Assembly (NCBI GenBank): GCA_964495085.1
Contig: CAZBUK010000018.1
Location: forward strand, 1 to 55,848
DNA: 55,848 nt
From: CAZBUK01 sp964495085
GTDB lineage: Bacteria; Bacteroidota; Ignavibacteria; T3Sed10-11
Direction: 5' to 3'
Shown here in pieces: positions 8,352 to 17,569 of the stretch. Below the pieces are notes generated by a model that was not told the DNA's origin, did not search any database, and saw only the letters and a program-made list of their open reading frames with translations. Within the stretch, counting starts at the first letter, position 1. Every line of letters starts with the position of its first letter. The position numbers were made by a program, and so were the translations under genes.

Positions 8352-9440
8352 ATGAACTCTAAACCAGGGGCAAATAGGATGCGCGACAATCGCCGGGATT
8401 TCCTGAAGAAGCTCACTGCCGGCACCGCAGGACTCGGAATCCTCAACGGCTATCCGGGCATGTATGCCGGATCGGTACATGGCGCCGTATACCCGCAAAG
8501 CAGCTTCAGGTTCGTCCATCTCACCGATATGCATGTTCGAAGGGCGAGGAGGGGTAACGACGGTTACAGGCGATGCATCGAGCATGTCAACGCGCTCGAT
8601 CCGAAACCGGCATTTGTACTGATGGGTGGCGACGGACCTTTCGACGGATTGTATACGGAAAAAAACGAGTTCGAGGATCAAATCGAGTTGTTCAAGTCCA
8701 TCTCCGACGAACTCGATATGCCGTACTACAATTGTATAGGCAACCATGACTGCCTCGGATTGTCGGGACGCCGCAAAATCCCGTTGAACGATCCCGATAT
8801 CGGTAAAAAATTCTTTATGGACGGTGTGGGAATGGAAAAAAGCTATTATAGCTTCGACGTCCACGGGTGGCATTTTGTGGTGCTCGATTGCATCTATGAA
8901 ACCGAAGCTGAACATGGCCCTTCCTATGTTCCGAGGATCGGCAAAGAGCAGCTTGACTGGCTCCGGTACGATCTCGGTGCACATCATGGCAAACCTACCG
9001 TCGCAGTCACGCACATCGCGGCGTTCTGCAACACCGGACAGATTCAGGGCAATACGTCATTGCCGTCGATGAACCACATGGTTATCCAGGACACCGTCGA
9101 GCTGCGGCAGATCTTTGAGCGTCATAACGTCAAGGCTCTTCTGCAGGGGCACTCGCATATGATCGAAGACTATTTTTACAACGACGTCTGGTACGTAACG
9201 AGTCAATCGGTAAGTGCAGCATGGTGGGGAGGCAACTGGCGCGGATTTGAGCCGGGGTATACGGTTTTTACCGCGAACGGAGAATCATTGTCATGGCAAC
9301 GGTTTACGTTTCCCTGGGAGCATCATCTCGAGCCTGAAGATACACTTGAGAGGGAACGAATAGCAGAGCGGGAAGCATTTGAAGCACAACAACGAGAATT
9401 ACTCAGCGAGGAAATGCAGGGCGAGCCTGCTCTGAGGTGA
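8352..9440 (+). CDS. Tat-exported calcineurin-like metallophosphoesterase
   Basis: 362 residues. Start ATG 8352 has GGAGG at ideal spacing and lies three bases after the GH3 stop. The N-terminus carries a twin-arginine signal, NRRDFLKKLTAG, and a hydrophobic run. The dinuclear-metal phosphoesterase motifs appear in order: LTDMHV (D-x-H), MGGDG, GNHD, THIAAF and GHSH. The protein would fold with metals in the cytoplasm and act in the periplasm. The C-terminal 40 residues are charged and helical, likely a coiled coil. The substrate is unknown; its location next to HexNAc genes makes a sugar phosphate or phosphodiester possible. Confidence 0.88.
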   Translation: MNSKPGANRMRDNRRDFLKKLTAGTAGLGILNGYPGMYAGSVHGAVYPQSSFRFVHLTDMHVRRARRGNDGYRRCIEHVNALDPKPAFVLMGGDGPFDGLYTEKNEFEDQIELFKSISDELDMPYYNCIGNHDCLGLSGRRKIPLNDPDIGKKFFMDGVGMEKSYYSFDVHGWHFVVLDCIYETEAEHGPSYVPRIGKEQLDWLRYDLGAHHGKPTVAVTHIAAFCNTGQIQGNTSLPSMNHMVIQDTVELRQIFERHNVKALLQGHSHMIEDYFYNDVWYVTSQSVSAAWWGGNWRGFEPGYTVFTANGESLSWQRFTFPWEHHLEPEDTLERERIAEREAFEAQQRELLSEEMQGEPALR

Positions 9441-9740
9441 GGATTTTGTAATCTGTTTGTGAGTGGCGAGGTCGGATGTCAGAGGTCTGAGATCAGAAGT
9501 CAGAGGTCAGAATACAGAAGGCGGAAGACGGCATCGCAAGTAAGGCGACGATACCGCAGAGGATGGTTTTCATAAAAACCCCCGAAGAAGAAACGCTGCG
9601 AAACAGGACAATCGTCGGTTCGGTGAAATGTGTTCCGTATTCTATCGTCGTCCGGGAAGAGGTCGATTCCCGGTTCGCACAGCGACACACCGAAGCGACT
9701 GAAACCGATGAAGTAAAGTTAATCCGAAATCACAAGTTAA
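9441..9740. other. Intergenic region with heptad repeat and orphan signal-peptide frame
   Basis: 300 bases between convergent genes. It holds the 7-bp-period repeat at 9471-9533. On the minus strand, 9573-9493 encodes a 26-residue frame that begins like a signal peptide (MKTILCGIVALLAMPSSAFC) and stops inside the repeat. No real gene is supported; the signal-like frame may be the head of a decayed exported-protein gene. Confidence 0.5.
9471..9533. repeat. Degenerate 7-bp tandem repeat, core GTCAGAN
   Basis: Nine consecutive 7-base units keep phase from 9471 to 9533; the best units read GTCAGAG or GTCAGAA and the outer ones decay (GTCGGAT, GGCGGAA). The complementary core (CTGAC) recurs with the same period at 47928-47997. 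The array lies between the 3' ends of convergent genes. Confidence 0.8.
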
Positions 9741-11084
9741 TCAATAAAGCTTCTTTATTTCCGCCCCTTTGAAATAGTGATTGAGAATGTGCTCATATGA
9801 AAATCCCTGCGCTCCCATGACGGCGGCGCCGATCTGGCATAATCCGACCCCATGTCCCCATCCTGCTCCCTTAAAAATGAATTTTCCGGGCACGCTTCCC
9901 GTTATGTCGGATTTTTCTACAATGATCGCCGAGCTGTATAAATGAGACGGCGAAAGCACTCTCCGGATTTCGAGCTCCTTGCCGATGGTAAGCGATTTCT
10001 TCGTTCCCACAATTTTCATCCTGACAAGACGCGCAGACCGGCCGCGTTCGATCGGAATCAGATCGATGATACTGCCGAAATCGATCTCGGTTTTCATCCG
10101 GATAAGTCCTGCAAGTTCCTCCTGTGCATACGCTGTCTCCCAGCGGAAAAAATCGGATGTTTCCTGATCGTAGTCGAGTAACACCTGCGATAGAACAGAG
10201 ACGTCCTGCGTATTGCAGAATGCCGGTGGCGTGTTCCTGATCCATTTTTCCGCATTTTTCTCGTCGGAAAAATCCATATTAAAATCCGGGAGGGCATCTC
10301 CCTTAAAGTCGGTTATCGACGTCAGATACGGATGTCTTACCGGCTCCCAGGCATTCTCATAATCCTCGGATATTCCCCCGCACGATTTTGAAAACCTGGC
10401 ATCACAGATACGTCCCTGATACACCAACACCAGGCCGCGGGTCTTCTCTATCGATTCCCTGACGACTTCCGTGTACGATTTGGTAATTCCCTGATACCGC
10501 TGACAGTGATCATCCGCGCAGACGTCGAACAAGAGGTGGTCTTCACGGTCGTACCAGCGGATTAATTCATCGTCGGTCCGGTGGAGCGAAGTATACCCCT
10601 TCTTATTTTTCAGAAGTATGTGAGACTTTTCAATCTGTGCAAGGAGCCAGCTCCTCGAGATGATTGCATGCGCATCGAGCAGGTTGACGCTGCTCGTCGC
10701 GCTCATCTCCGACGAGATAACGCTCAGGAGGTATTGTTCGATTGGCAGAATGTTAATTGCGGTGAGCTTCCCGTTTTCACAGATGATTTTCAGTGATCCG
10801 CGGAATTGCTGGTTCTCTTTCCTCTCCCAGTGAAATTTCACACCGATGATCACATCGCGGATCGTCATCGAGTCGAATTCGTAATCGACCGGGTGCAGGG
10901 TGAATCCTTCCGATTCGAGGGCCACCTCCCCGCGCTGTTCGAGCATGATGCGATCGCCCGACCGTGTAGCCGTAAAGACATCGTTGTAATTCCGGTTATC
11001 TCCCGGTCTCCGGTACGTGCCGTGCAGTTCGAAAGTAATGGAATCGCTGTGTAGAACCCCAACATCGATCGTTGGTTCGTGCAT
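9741..11084 (-). CDS. SpoIID/LytB-domain protein, putative lytic enzyme for denuded peptidoglycan
   Basis: 447 residues. SpoIID-domain enzymes cut peptidoglycan glycan strands after amidases have removed the stem peptides. The core is visible: LPIEQYLLSVISSEMSA near residues 118-134, AHAIISRSWLL, then DARFSKSCGGISEDYENAW around 230-250, and the C-terminal GAGWGHGVGLCQIGA motif near residue 415. Unlike classical SpoIID it has no signal peptide or membrane anchor; the first residues (MHEPTIDVGVLHSD) go straight into a beta-strand-rich domain. It is the last gene of the minus-strand operon, 14 bases after DUF4954. A cytoplasmic muropeptide-processing role or an unconventional export route are both possible. 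Confidence 0.87.
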   Translation of the reverse strand: MHEPTIDVGVLHSDSITFELHGTYRRPGDNRNYNDVFTATRSGDRIMLEQRGEVALESEGFTLHPVDYEFDSMTIRDVIIGVKFHWERKENQQFRGSLKIICENGKLTAINILPIEQYLLSVISSEMSATSSVNLLDAHAIISRSWLLAQIEKSHILLKNKKGYTSLHRTDDELIRWYDREDHLLFDVCADDHCQRYQGITKSYTEVVRESIEKTRGLVLVYQGRICDARFSKSCGGISEDYENAWEPVRHPYLTSITDFKGDALPDFNMDFSDEKNAEKWIRNTPPAFCNTQDVSVLSQVLLDYDQETSDFFRWETAYAQEELAGLIRMKTEIDFGSIIDLIPIERGRSARLVRMKIVGTKKSLTIGKELEIRRVLSPSHLYSSAIIVEKSDITGSVPGKFIFKGAGWGHGVGLCQIGAAVMGAQGFSYEHILNHYFKGAEIKKLY

Positions 11085-11098
11085 AAGTTTCCCGGTAA

Positions 11099-13075
11099 TT
11101 ATACCATTCGCCGGAAGAGCTCCGTGATCTTCCCGGCGCGAAGGATTATCTTCTCGGACTCCTCCTTCAACTCCGTTACAAATTTATTCCCGCCGTATGT
11201 TCCCCGCACTTGTTTAAAATCCGCCTCTCCCGTCTGCTTATCTCCGTCTATCCCGTACCCGATCCTGCTGTTCGAATCGTACTCCTTCTCCGCATCTTTC
11301 AGAATCATGTTATTCAGTTTGATCGCATTCTCCTTCCAATCCTCCGTTATCCGTACGATATGCTGCGCCTCGATCCGGTCGATGGCGATACCATATCTTC
11401 GCTCGATGAGCGCCGCACACCATGTCCACGCATAGCGATCGTAATCCCGGTGCACGTCCCTGAGAGCGGATGCGAGGTCAGGCAGACCGGCGTACCGGCC
11501 GTCTCCGATACCCCGGAGGAGATCCCGGTAGGCATGCAACGGGATATACATGCCGGCGGCGTCCACCCACTGTTCAGAATAGTCCTCTTTCCGGCAGCTC
11601 AACGCTTCGCGAACGGCATCGATTGTCGCTTCATCGCCGATCCTGTTCAGGAGTTGCGTTCCGATATAAATCTTTACCGCGAGCTCGTAATACTTCGAAC
11701 AGGTCTTCAGCAACAACCGTTTGATTTGAATTCCGTTGTGGCTTACGTACTCCCGTTCCCGGGGAGTATTCTTCTGAAACGAATCGAGCAGATCGATCGC
11801 ACGCAGAATCTTCCCGATCGTACACGGATTGAACAGATCGAAGTGGATGAGATCGAATTTTTCCGGATCCCTGCGACGATCGCGCGCCGGCCATTTAATG
11901 CTGTCGCGCCGCGTACCGACGGTAAACAAATTCATCGCAGGAGTCAGAATGCTCTTCCCTTCTTCTTCGCTAATATACGAAAAAGGAAGGTCGGATGTGT
12001 CCATGTTCACCAGATGTTTGCCGATCACCACCGAGTAGGCTCCGATTCGGGACGGCCATAACAAATATGAAGAGGAACCCGTTTTAGAACCCCGTTCCAC
12101 GATTCCCTGGTGCACGGGTCCGAACTTGTAGAGGTGGTTGCTCTGATTGGTCCCGCTTCCCGCATTGAAGAACGAAAAGATACCGGCGATAAGAAGCGTC
12201 GATTTATGGTGCGTCACCGTATACGGACCGGCGAAGCAGCTGACCGCCTCACTGTGAAATCCCTCGCAGTTTGCAAAAAAGAGCGAATTTTCGGCGGAGA
12301 ACTGTTTGCCTATCCGGACTCCCTGTCCGACGAAACACTCGGTAAGCATCGCACCGCTCTCTATTCGCGATCCGGATGCGACGATGAAATTTTTCGCCGT
12401 TACGCTCTCGCCGATATATGTCGGATCAGAGAAGGCGCTTCCGACAGTCCCCTCCTCGAGAAAAGAAGCGCCGGAAACCATTGCATGGGGACCGATACGG
12501 ACATTCCGTACGACTCCGCAGTTTTCAATTATCGCGGCTTCACCTACGAATCCGACTTCCGATCTCCTCTCCGCCGCATATTTCCCGATCCATTCGCTGA
12601 GATTTTCGATGACCGGTTGATCATGCCTGCAAGTTGCGATTATATATGCCAGTTGAGAAGAGAGGGTATCAAAGATCGGTATCTCGCGGCCTCCCGCCTC
12701 ATTCAGAACATGTACGGTCACGCCGTTGCCGAAGGAGGTTTCACCGATCGTTTCGAGAGTTGCGACATTCTCCACGACAGCGCCCTTCGAAATATGATAT
12801 CCCGCAAGACGTCCGATATTACTCAGCGCGACATTATCGTCGATAGTGCAATCATGAATTGTACATCGCACGATACCGGCCTGCCGGGTACGTCCCCTCT
12901 CAGAGCCAACGTTCCCCGAGCATATACCCAGTTTGACCGGGCCGGAGAAATGCGTTTGTCTGACGGCCTCGGTCACAAAACCCTCGGCGACCTTGATAGT
13001 ATTCCATTGATCCGCGGTGCAGCCGTTCTTCTTCAGGCGGGTAATTTCGTCCGCAGTTAGAGGTCGATAGTCCAT
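11099..13075 (-). CDS. DUF4954 protein with left-handed beta-helix repeats
   Basis: 658 residues. The first half is built of irregular hexapeptide-like repeats (for example CTIHDCTIDDNVALSNIG and IGPHAMVSGASFLEEGTVG), the signature of a left-handed parallel beta-helix as in acyl- and nucleotidyl-transferases of the GlmU/LpxA type. The family region TLETIGETSFGNGVTVHVLN near residue 105 matches DUF4954. The C-terminal 250 residues are helical and rich in charged residues. No catalytic residue can be assigned with confidence. It starts one base after the nagB stop, so it is surely co-transcribed; an aminosugar-modifying or nucleotide-sugar role is an inference from NagB, DUF4922 and the glycosyltransferase nearby. 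Confidence 0.85.
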   Translation of the reverse strand: MDYRPLTADEITRLKKNGCTADQWNTIKVAEGFVTEAVRQTHFSGPVKLGICSGNVGSERGRTRQAGIVRCTIHDCTIDDNVALSNIGRLAGYHISKGAVVENVATLETIGETSFGNGVTVHVLNEAGGREIPIFDTLSSQLAYIIATCRHDQPVIENLSEWIGKYAAERRSEVGFVGEAAIIENCGVVRNVRIGPHAMVSGASFLEEGTVGSAFSDPTYIGESVTAKNFIVASGSRIESGAMLTECFVGQGVRIGKQFSAENSLFFANCEGFHSEAVSCFAGPYTVTHHKSTLLIAGIFSFFNAGSGTNQSNHLYKFGPVHQGIVERGSKTGSSSYLLWPSRIGAYSVVIGKHLVNMDTSDLPFSYISEEEGKSILTPAMNLFTVGTRRDSIKWPARDRRRDPEKFDLIHFDLFNPCTIGKILRAIDLLDSFQKNTPREREYVSHNGIQIKRLLLKTCSKYYELAVKIYIGTQLLNRIGDEATIDAVREALSCRKEDYSEQWVDAAGMYIPLHAYRDLLRGIGDGRYAGLPDLASALRDVHRDYDRYAWTWCAALIERRYGIAIDRIEAQHIVRITEDWKENAIKLNNMILKDAEKEYDSNSRIGYGIDGDKQTGEADFKQVRGTYGGNKFVTELKEESEKIILRAGKITELFRRMV

Positions 13076-13076
13076 G

Positions 13077-13886
13077 TTACAGCTCCGGCAGCGAGTTCAG
13101 CGTTTTACTTTCGATGTCCTTAAAATACTTAACGGTCGCGACCTTCAATTCCATCGTGGATTCCTCGTCGCAGGCGATGATACCATGCTGGTGCAGCTGG
13201 AGCATGGAAATGGTCCAGATATGGTTCACGCCCTCTTCGACACCTTTCTGCAGCGCGCGGGCTTTCGTATAACCATTTATGACAATGAGCACCTCTTCCG
13301 CGTCCATAATGGTTCCGACTCCGACGGTGAGGGCTGTTTTGGGAACCTTGTTGACATCGTTTTCGAAGAACCGGGCATTTGCGAGCATCGTATCGTACGT
13401 CAGCGTTTTAATCCGGGTTCTCGAGGAGAGCGATGAACAGGGTTCGTTGAATGCAACATGGCCGTCTGCTCCGATTCCCCCCAGAAAGAGATTGATGCCG
13501 CCGACGCGCTTGATCTTCTTCTCGAAATTCTCGCACTCCGCTTCGAGATTTTTCGCATTCCCGTCGAGAATATTGATGTTCTTTTGAGGAATATCGATAT
13601 GATCGAACAGGTGATATCTCATAAAATAGTGATAGCTCTGCGGATGATCCTCCGGGATGCCGACGTATTCATCCATGTTGAAGGTCACTACGTTCTTATA
13701 CGAAATCTTCCCCTCCTTATAAAGTTTGACCATCTCCCGGTACGTTCCGATGGGAGAGGAACCAGTGGGGAGTCCGAGCACGAATGGTTTGCGTGCCGTC
13801 GGTTTCGAAGCCTTGATTTTAGCTGCGATAGAATATGCAGCCCATCTGCTGAGTCGATCGTAATCGTCGAAGATCAATATTCTCAT
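13077..13886 (-). CDS. nagB: Glucosamine-6-phosphate deaminase NagB
   Basis: 269 residues from ATG 13886; a longer in-frame start overlaps the upstream gene and adds no homology. NagB converts glucosamine-6-phosphate to fructose-6-phosphate and ammonia. The catalytic set aligns position for position with E. coli NagB: D72 in NMDEYVG, D141 and H143 in GGIGADGHVAFNE, and E148 in FNEP. LPTGSSPIGTY (about 39-49) is the phosphate loop. It begins two bases after the acyl-CoA synthetase stop and is followed after one base by DUF4954. It is the standard end point of GlcNAc and muropeptide salvage. Confidence 0.96.
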   Translation of the reverse strand: MRILIFDDYDRLSRWAAYSIAAKIKASKPTARKPFVLGLPTGSSPIGTYREMVKLYKEGKISYKNVVTFNMDEYVGIPEDHPQSYHYFMRYHLFDHIDIPQKNINILDGNAKNLEAECENFEKKIKRVGGINLFLGGIGADGHVAFNEPCSSLSSRTRIKTLTYDTMLANARFFENDVNKVPKTALTVGVGTIMDAEEVLIVINGYTKARALQKGVEEGVNHIWTISMLQLHQHGIIACDEESTMELKVATVKYFKDIESKTLNSLPEL

Positions 13887-13888
13887 AG

Positions 13889-16033
13889 TTATTCTCCGGT
13901 TTCTGAGAGCATGATTTTGGCATCCGCGACGTATGCGCCTCTTCCCTGTTCCAGGACGATAAGCGGATTGATATCGAGTTCGCTTATCTCCGGACGCTCT
14001 ACCGCAAGCTGCGATACGCGTCGAATGCATGTGATTATAGATTCAATATCCCGAGCTTTCCGTCCCCGCGTCCCCGTGAGAATCGGAGCGGCCTTGATTC
14101 CGCGTATCAGCTGATCCACCGTCCGGGAATCGAGTGGGGCTATCCCGAAACCGACATCCTTGAATACTTCGACAAATATTCCGCCGAGACCGAACATGAT
14201 CACCGGACCGAACGAGGGATCCCGTTTAATACCGATGATCACCTCCTCACCCGCCGGGATCATCTTCCTTATCAGCACACCTTTTATTTTTGCTTCCGGG
14301 CTGGTTCGACCGATATTTTCCGTGAGGGTATTATACGCAGCCCGGACTTCATCGGCCGACGTCAGATCGAGCATAACTCCGCCGATATCGTATTTATGTA
14401 CGATCTGATCGGAAAGTATCTTCATGACCACGGGAAAGCCGAGTTTCGCGGCGGATTGTACGGCATCGTCGGGTGAGCACACCACTTCGAAATCCGGCAC
14501 GGGCAAGCCGTACGCCGCCAGAATTTTTCCGGCATCTTCCTCGGAGAGGAACGTCCTGCCTGCCGATCGTGCGGTAGTTAAGATATCCGCTGCCAGAGTT
14601 CGGTCGACATCCTCGAACGGGGTCGGAATCCCCGGAGTCCGGCCCAACATCTCTTTAAATCCGTATGCCGAGGCGAATGCATCCGGCATCGATTCCGGGA
14701 GAATATAATGTGGAATCTTATTCCGCTGCAGAATACGGATACCGGGAGTGACATCCGATTCACCCATGAACGACGTCAGAATCGGTTTGTCTGCTTTCTG
14801 CGCGAGCGTGCTGATCTCCTGTGCAATCGCTTCGATCTCGGTCATCGATTGCGGCGTGAGTATCACGAAGACGCCGTCTACATTTTCATCCGCGAGCGCT
14901 GCGGAAACGGCTATGTTATAGCGATCGGCACGGGCATCACCGATCACATCGACGGGATTTTTTATATTTGCTGTTTTCGGCAGGGTCTTCTTGAAGAGTG
15001 CGGTGGTTTCTTCCGAAAAGGCGGCGATATCGAGACCGTTTCTGATCGATGAATCGGTTGTTAGGACGCCGGGACCGCCGGCATTCGTGATGATCGCAAC
15101 CCGCTTGCCTCGGGGCAACGGCTGGTAGGCAAAGGCTATCGCTCTGTTGAACATTTCCTCTATATCGTCGCACCTGATAATTCCCGCCTGTTTGAACGCG
15201 GCATCGCAAATCTCGTCACTCCCGGCAAGCGACCCGGTATGCGAAGACGCAGCCGAGGCGCCCGCGGATGTGCGTCCCGATTTTATGGCAAGAATCGGTT
15301 TGCCCGTCGATTCTATTATATCGCGCGCGGCTTCCATTAAACCCGATCCGTCGGTTATTTCTTCCAGATAAAGAAGAATGACCTTGGTCTTCGGGTCGTC
15401 TTTCAAATAGTATAACAAGTCGATCTCACTCACATCGGCCTTGTTTCCGATACTGACGAACTTTGAAAAGCCGATATGTTTCGCGCTCGCGTAATCGAGG
15501 ACTGCGGTACAGAGCGCCCCGCTTTGCGAGAGAAAGGCGATTTCACCTTCGCCGGGCATCTGGCGCGCGAAGGAAGCGTTCAACCTGACCGCGGGATCGG
15601 TATTGATGATCCCGAGACAATTCGGTCCAATGAAATGTATACCGTACGTCCGCGCAATCTCCCGTATCACGCGCTCCCGCTCCGCCCCCGCCTCGCCTGT
15701 CTCCCTGAATCCCGCCGATATGATGATCGCCGCCTTGACACCCTTTTGACCGCATTGTTCGAGAGCCATATGACATACCGAACCCGGATAAACGATAACC
15801 GCGAGATCCACCGGATCGTCGATATCCACCACGTACTTGTACGTTCTGAGCGACGCGATGAATCTTTCTTTGGGATTGACCGGGTAAACGATTCCCTGAT
15901 AATCGGCACGGAGGATGTTCACGAGGATATCGCTCGGGACCGTTCCCCGGTTTTTATTGGCGCCGACGACGGCGATCGATCGGGGATAGAAGATGGGCTG
16001 AAGATTTTTTACTTCATGTGTTGCTGTATTCAT
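13889..16033 (-). CDS. ADP-forming acetate-CoA ligase (fused alpha and beta subunits)
   Basis: 714 residues with the full ACD layout: CoA-binding Rossmann domain at the start (FYPRSIAVVGA), two succinyl-CoA-ligase-like domains with the phospho-histidine in ASSHTGSLAGSD (H265), and a C-terminal ATP-grasp domain from about residue 490 (GFPVVMKILSDQIVHK, FGLGGIFVEVFKDV, ELDINPL). The enzyme interconverts acetyl-CoA, ADP and phosphate with acetate, CoA and ATP, and usually makes ATP in fermenting cells. It is first in the operon with nagB, DUF4954 and SpoIID. Use of acetate from HexNAc deacetylation is possible but unproven. Confidence 0.93.
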   Translation of the reverse strand: MNTATHEVKNLQPIFYPRSIAVVGANKNRGTVPSDILVNILRADYQGIVYPVNPKERFIASLRTYKYVVDIDDPVDLAVIVYPGSVCHMALEQCGQKGVKAAIIISAGFRETGEAGAERERVIREIARTYGIHFIGPNCLGIINTDPAVRLNASFARQMPGEGEIAFLSQSGALCTAVLDYASAKHIGFSKFVSIGNKADVSEIDLLYYLKDDPKTKVILLYLEEITDGSGLMEAARDIIESTGKPILAIKSGRTSAGASAASSHTGSLAGSDEICDAAFKQAGIIRCDDIEEMFNRAIAFAYQPLPRGKRVAIITNAGGPGVLTTDSSIRNGLDIAAFSEETTALFKKTLPKTANIKNPVDVIGDARADRYNIAVSAALADENVDGVFVILTPQSMTEIEAIAQEISTLAQKADKPILTSFMGESDVTPGIRILQRNKIPHYILPESMPDAFASAYGFKEMLGRTPGIPTPFEDVDRTLAADILTTARSAGRTFLSEEDAGKILAAYGLPVPDFEVVCSPDDAVQSAAKLGFPVVMKILSDQIVHKYDIGGVMLDLTSADEVRAAYNTLTENIGRTSPEAKIKGVLIRKMIPAGEEVIIGIKRDPSFGPVIMFGLGGIFVEVFKDVGFGIAPLDSRTVDQLIRGIKAAPILTGTRGRKARDIESIITCIRRVSQLAVERPEISELDINPLIVLEQGRGAYVADAKIMLSETGE

Positions 16034-16237
16034 GGTACCGGCCTTATATCTGAATGGGGGAAAGGTATCGATACGAGAAGTCCGGGAAGTCAGATCCGAC
16101 GATTCAGGCGGAACCTCTGACCGATGGAGCGAATCACCCGTATGTTTTCGTAAATACCATAAAAAAATCGTATCCGGTCATCGTCACCGGGTGCGGTTAC
16201 GGACGATGTCCGTTAATTCGATCTCGTCGATCGCTTT

Positions 16238-16483
16238 TTACTCCATATATCCGGCGATGAATTTGACGGCATCCGAAACGGTTTGCACCTCGAGCGCTTT
16301 ATCCTCATCCATTTCGATGCTGAATTCCTCCTCAAGCGCCGCAACGAGTTCGATGCTCTGGAGGGAATCGGCTCCGAGATCAAAAATGAAATTTGCATCG
16401 TCGGCAATATCTTCCTCGCTCATCTTCAGCACTTTTGCGATTACTTTTTTAACTCGCTGCTGAATAGCTCCTGCAGTTTGCAT
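16238..16483 (-). CDS. Acyl carrier protein
   Basis: 81 residues from ATG 16483 (MQTAGAIQQRVKK); a longer in-frame start is rejected because it adds 13 residues outside the family. The phosphopantetheine site is FDLGADSLQSIELV with the acceptor Ser at 40, and the protein is acidic and helical throughout, as expected. It carries acyl chains as thioesters. No fatty-acid synthase genes flank it; neighbours are a ChbG-like deacetylase and the acyl-CoA synthetase, about 204 bases downstream. It may be the housekeeping ACP set apart from its usual partners, or a dedicated carrier. Confidence 0.93.
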   Translation of the reverse strand: MQTAGAIQQRVKKVIAKVLKMSEEDIADDANFIFDLGADSLQSIELVAALEEEFSIEMDEDKALEVQTVSDAVKFIAGYME

Positions 16484-16624
16484 AATTGGTATCCTTCCGG
16501 GGAGTGCAGTGAAATATTGCATGGATTAAAAAATGTGCCGTTTGCATCCAACCGCCGATCTGTACCGCTCATCCGCGCCGATCAGAATCCGCTCCCCCTG
16601 AATTCCGTCCGTGCTTCAGTATCG

Positions 16625-17488
16625 CTATTTTGTACGCGTTTCGATATATTCCCGGTAATTCATCAACCGGATATTCATTTCACGCAAGGCTTGGAGAAAT
16701 TCCGGACTCGTGAGCGAGCGTAATTCCGTTTCGCGGTGCCTGCTCATTTCCTGTAGTCCGAACGAATTCAGATCCCGCAGCGCTGCCATTTCCGGAGATG
16801 CCGTACTGATGTGCGAGACGAGCACATAGACGCCTCCCGGTTCCAAATGCCTGATCATTGAGATAAGGCTGTCCTGTTTCATATCCACAGATACCGCGTA
16901 TATCCCCGGCGCAAAGGTCTCGCCCATAAATCCCGATAAAGCCAGGCCGTATTCCGACCCGAGCCTCTCGCAAATCTCGAGATATTCCGGCCTGCTCCGC
17001 GCCGCACCCATATGAAAATCGATATACTTGAACTCTACTCCCGTTCTCATAGCCCGTTCGATCTGGGCTCGCAGTTCCAGCTCGATCTCGTGAAGTTTCG
17101 GATTATTGGAATAAAACAGATCACGCGTCGGAAAGAAGTATCCGTTTTCATCGACGAGCGAGGGAACGGTACCCGCACCCGCGACCGGTCCCCATTTATA
17201 GTGCTGCCACTCGGAATTCAATGTAAGGTGAATACCGGGCGTGATTGCGGGATTTTCCTTCAATATCTCTATTGCCTCCTGATACCATGGACAGGGAGTC
17301 ATCACGGAAGCGGAGAAAATAAGACCCGCATCCACCAGTTCCTTTGCCGCCATGTTAACCGCGTGCGACATCCCCAGGTCGTCCGCCCTGATCAATAGAA
17401 CCGTTGGTTTATCATTCGGCTCCGCCGAGTACAACAATGGGAGACAACAGAGACAGATCGCTAATAACCTTTTTATAATTATCATCAT
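16625..17488 (-). CDS. Exported ChbG/YdjC-family carbohydrate deacetylase
   Basis: 287 residues from ATG 17488, chosen because AGGA lies six bases upstream and the start gives a clean signal peptide (MMIIIKRLLAICLCCLPLLYS); an in-frame ATG at 17515 is possible. YdjC/ChbG enzymes remove N-acetyl groups from chito-oligosaccharides with a divalent metal. Motifs: IRADDLGMSHAV (D36, D37), PGIHLTLNSEW (H97), and FKYIDFHMG (H169), which replaces the usual His-rich segment. Classical ChbG is cytoplasmic; this one is exported. It follows the phosphodiester glycosidase gene by about 80 bases on the same strand. Confidence 0.87.
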   Translation of the reverse strand: MMIIIKRLLAICLCCLPLLYSAEPNDKPTVLLIRADDLGMSHAVNMAAKELVDAGLIFSASVMTPCPWYQEAIEILKENPAITPGIHLTLNSEWQHYKWGPVAGAGTVPSLVDENGYFFPTRDLFYSNNPKLHEIELELRAQIERAMRTGVEFKYIDFHMGAARSRPEYLEICERLGSEYGLALSGFMGETFAPGIYAVSVDMKQDSLISMIRHLEPGGVYVLVSHISTASPEMAALRDLNSFGLQEMSRHRETELRSLTSPEFLQALREMNIRLMNYREYIETRTK

Positions 17489-17569
17489 ACTGATTCCTGT
17501 TTGCATAGAATTCATATAATCCGGTATTGCGGACTCTTTCTCCTCCTGGCAAACGATTCACGATCGAGA

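Noticed and set aside
9563..9772. 69-codon plus-strand frame
   Set aside because: It overlaps the end of the SpoIID gene and the repeat region, has no recognisable domain and no good ribosome-binding site.
11099..13075. DUF4954 as a GlmU- or LpxA-type enzyme
   Set aside because: The beta-helix is clear but no catalytic residues of those families could be identified, so only the fold is claimed.
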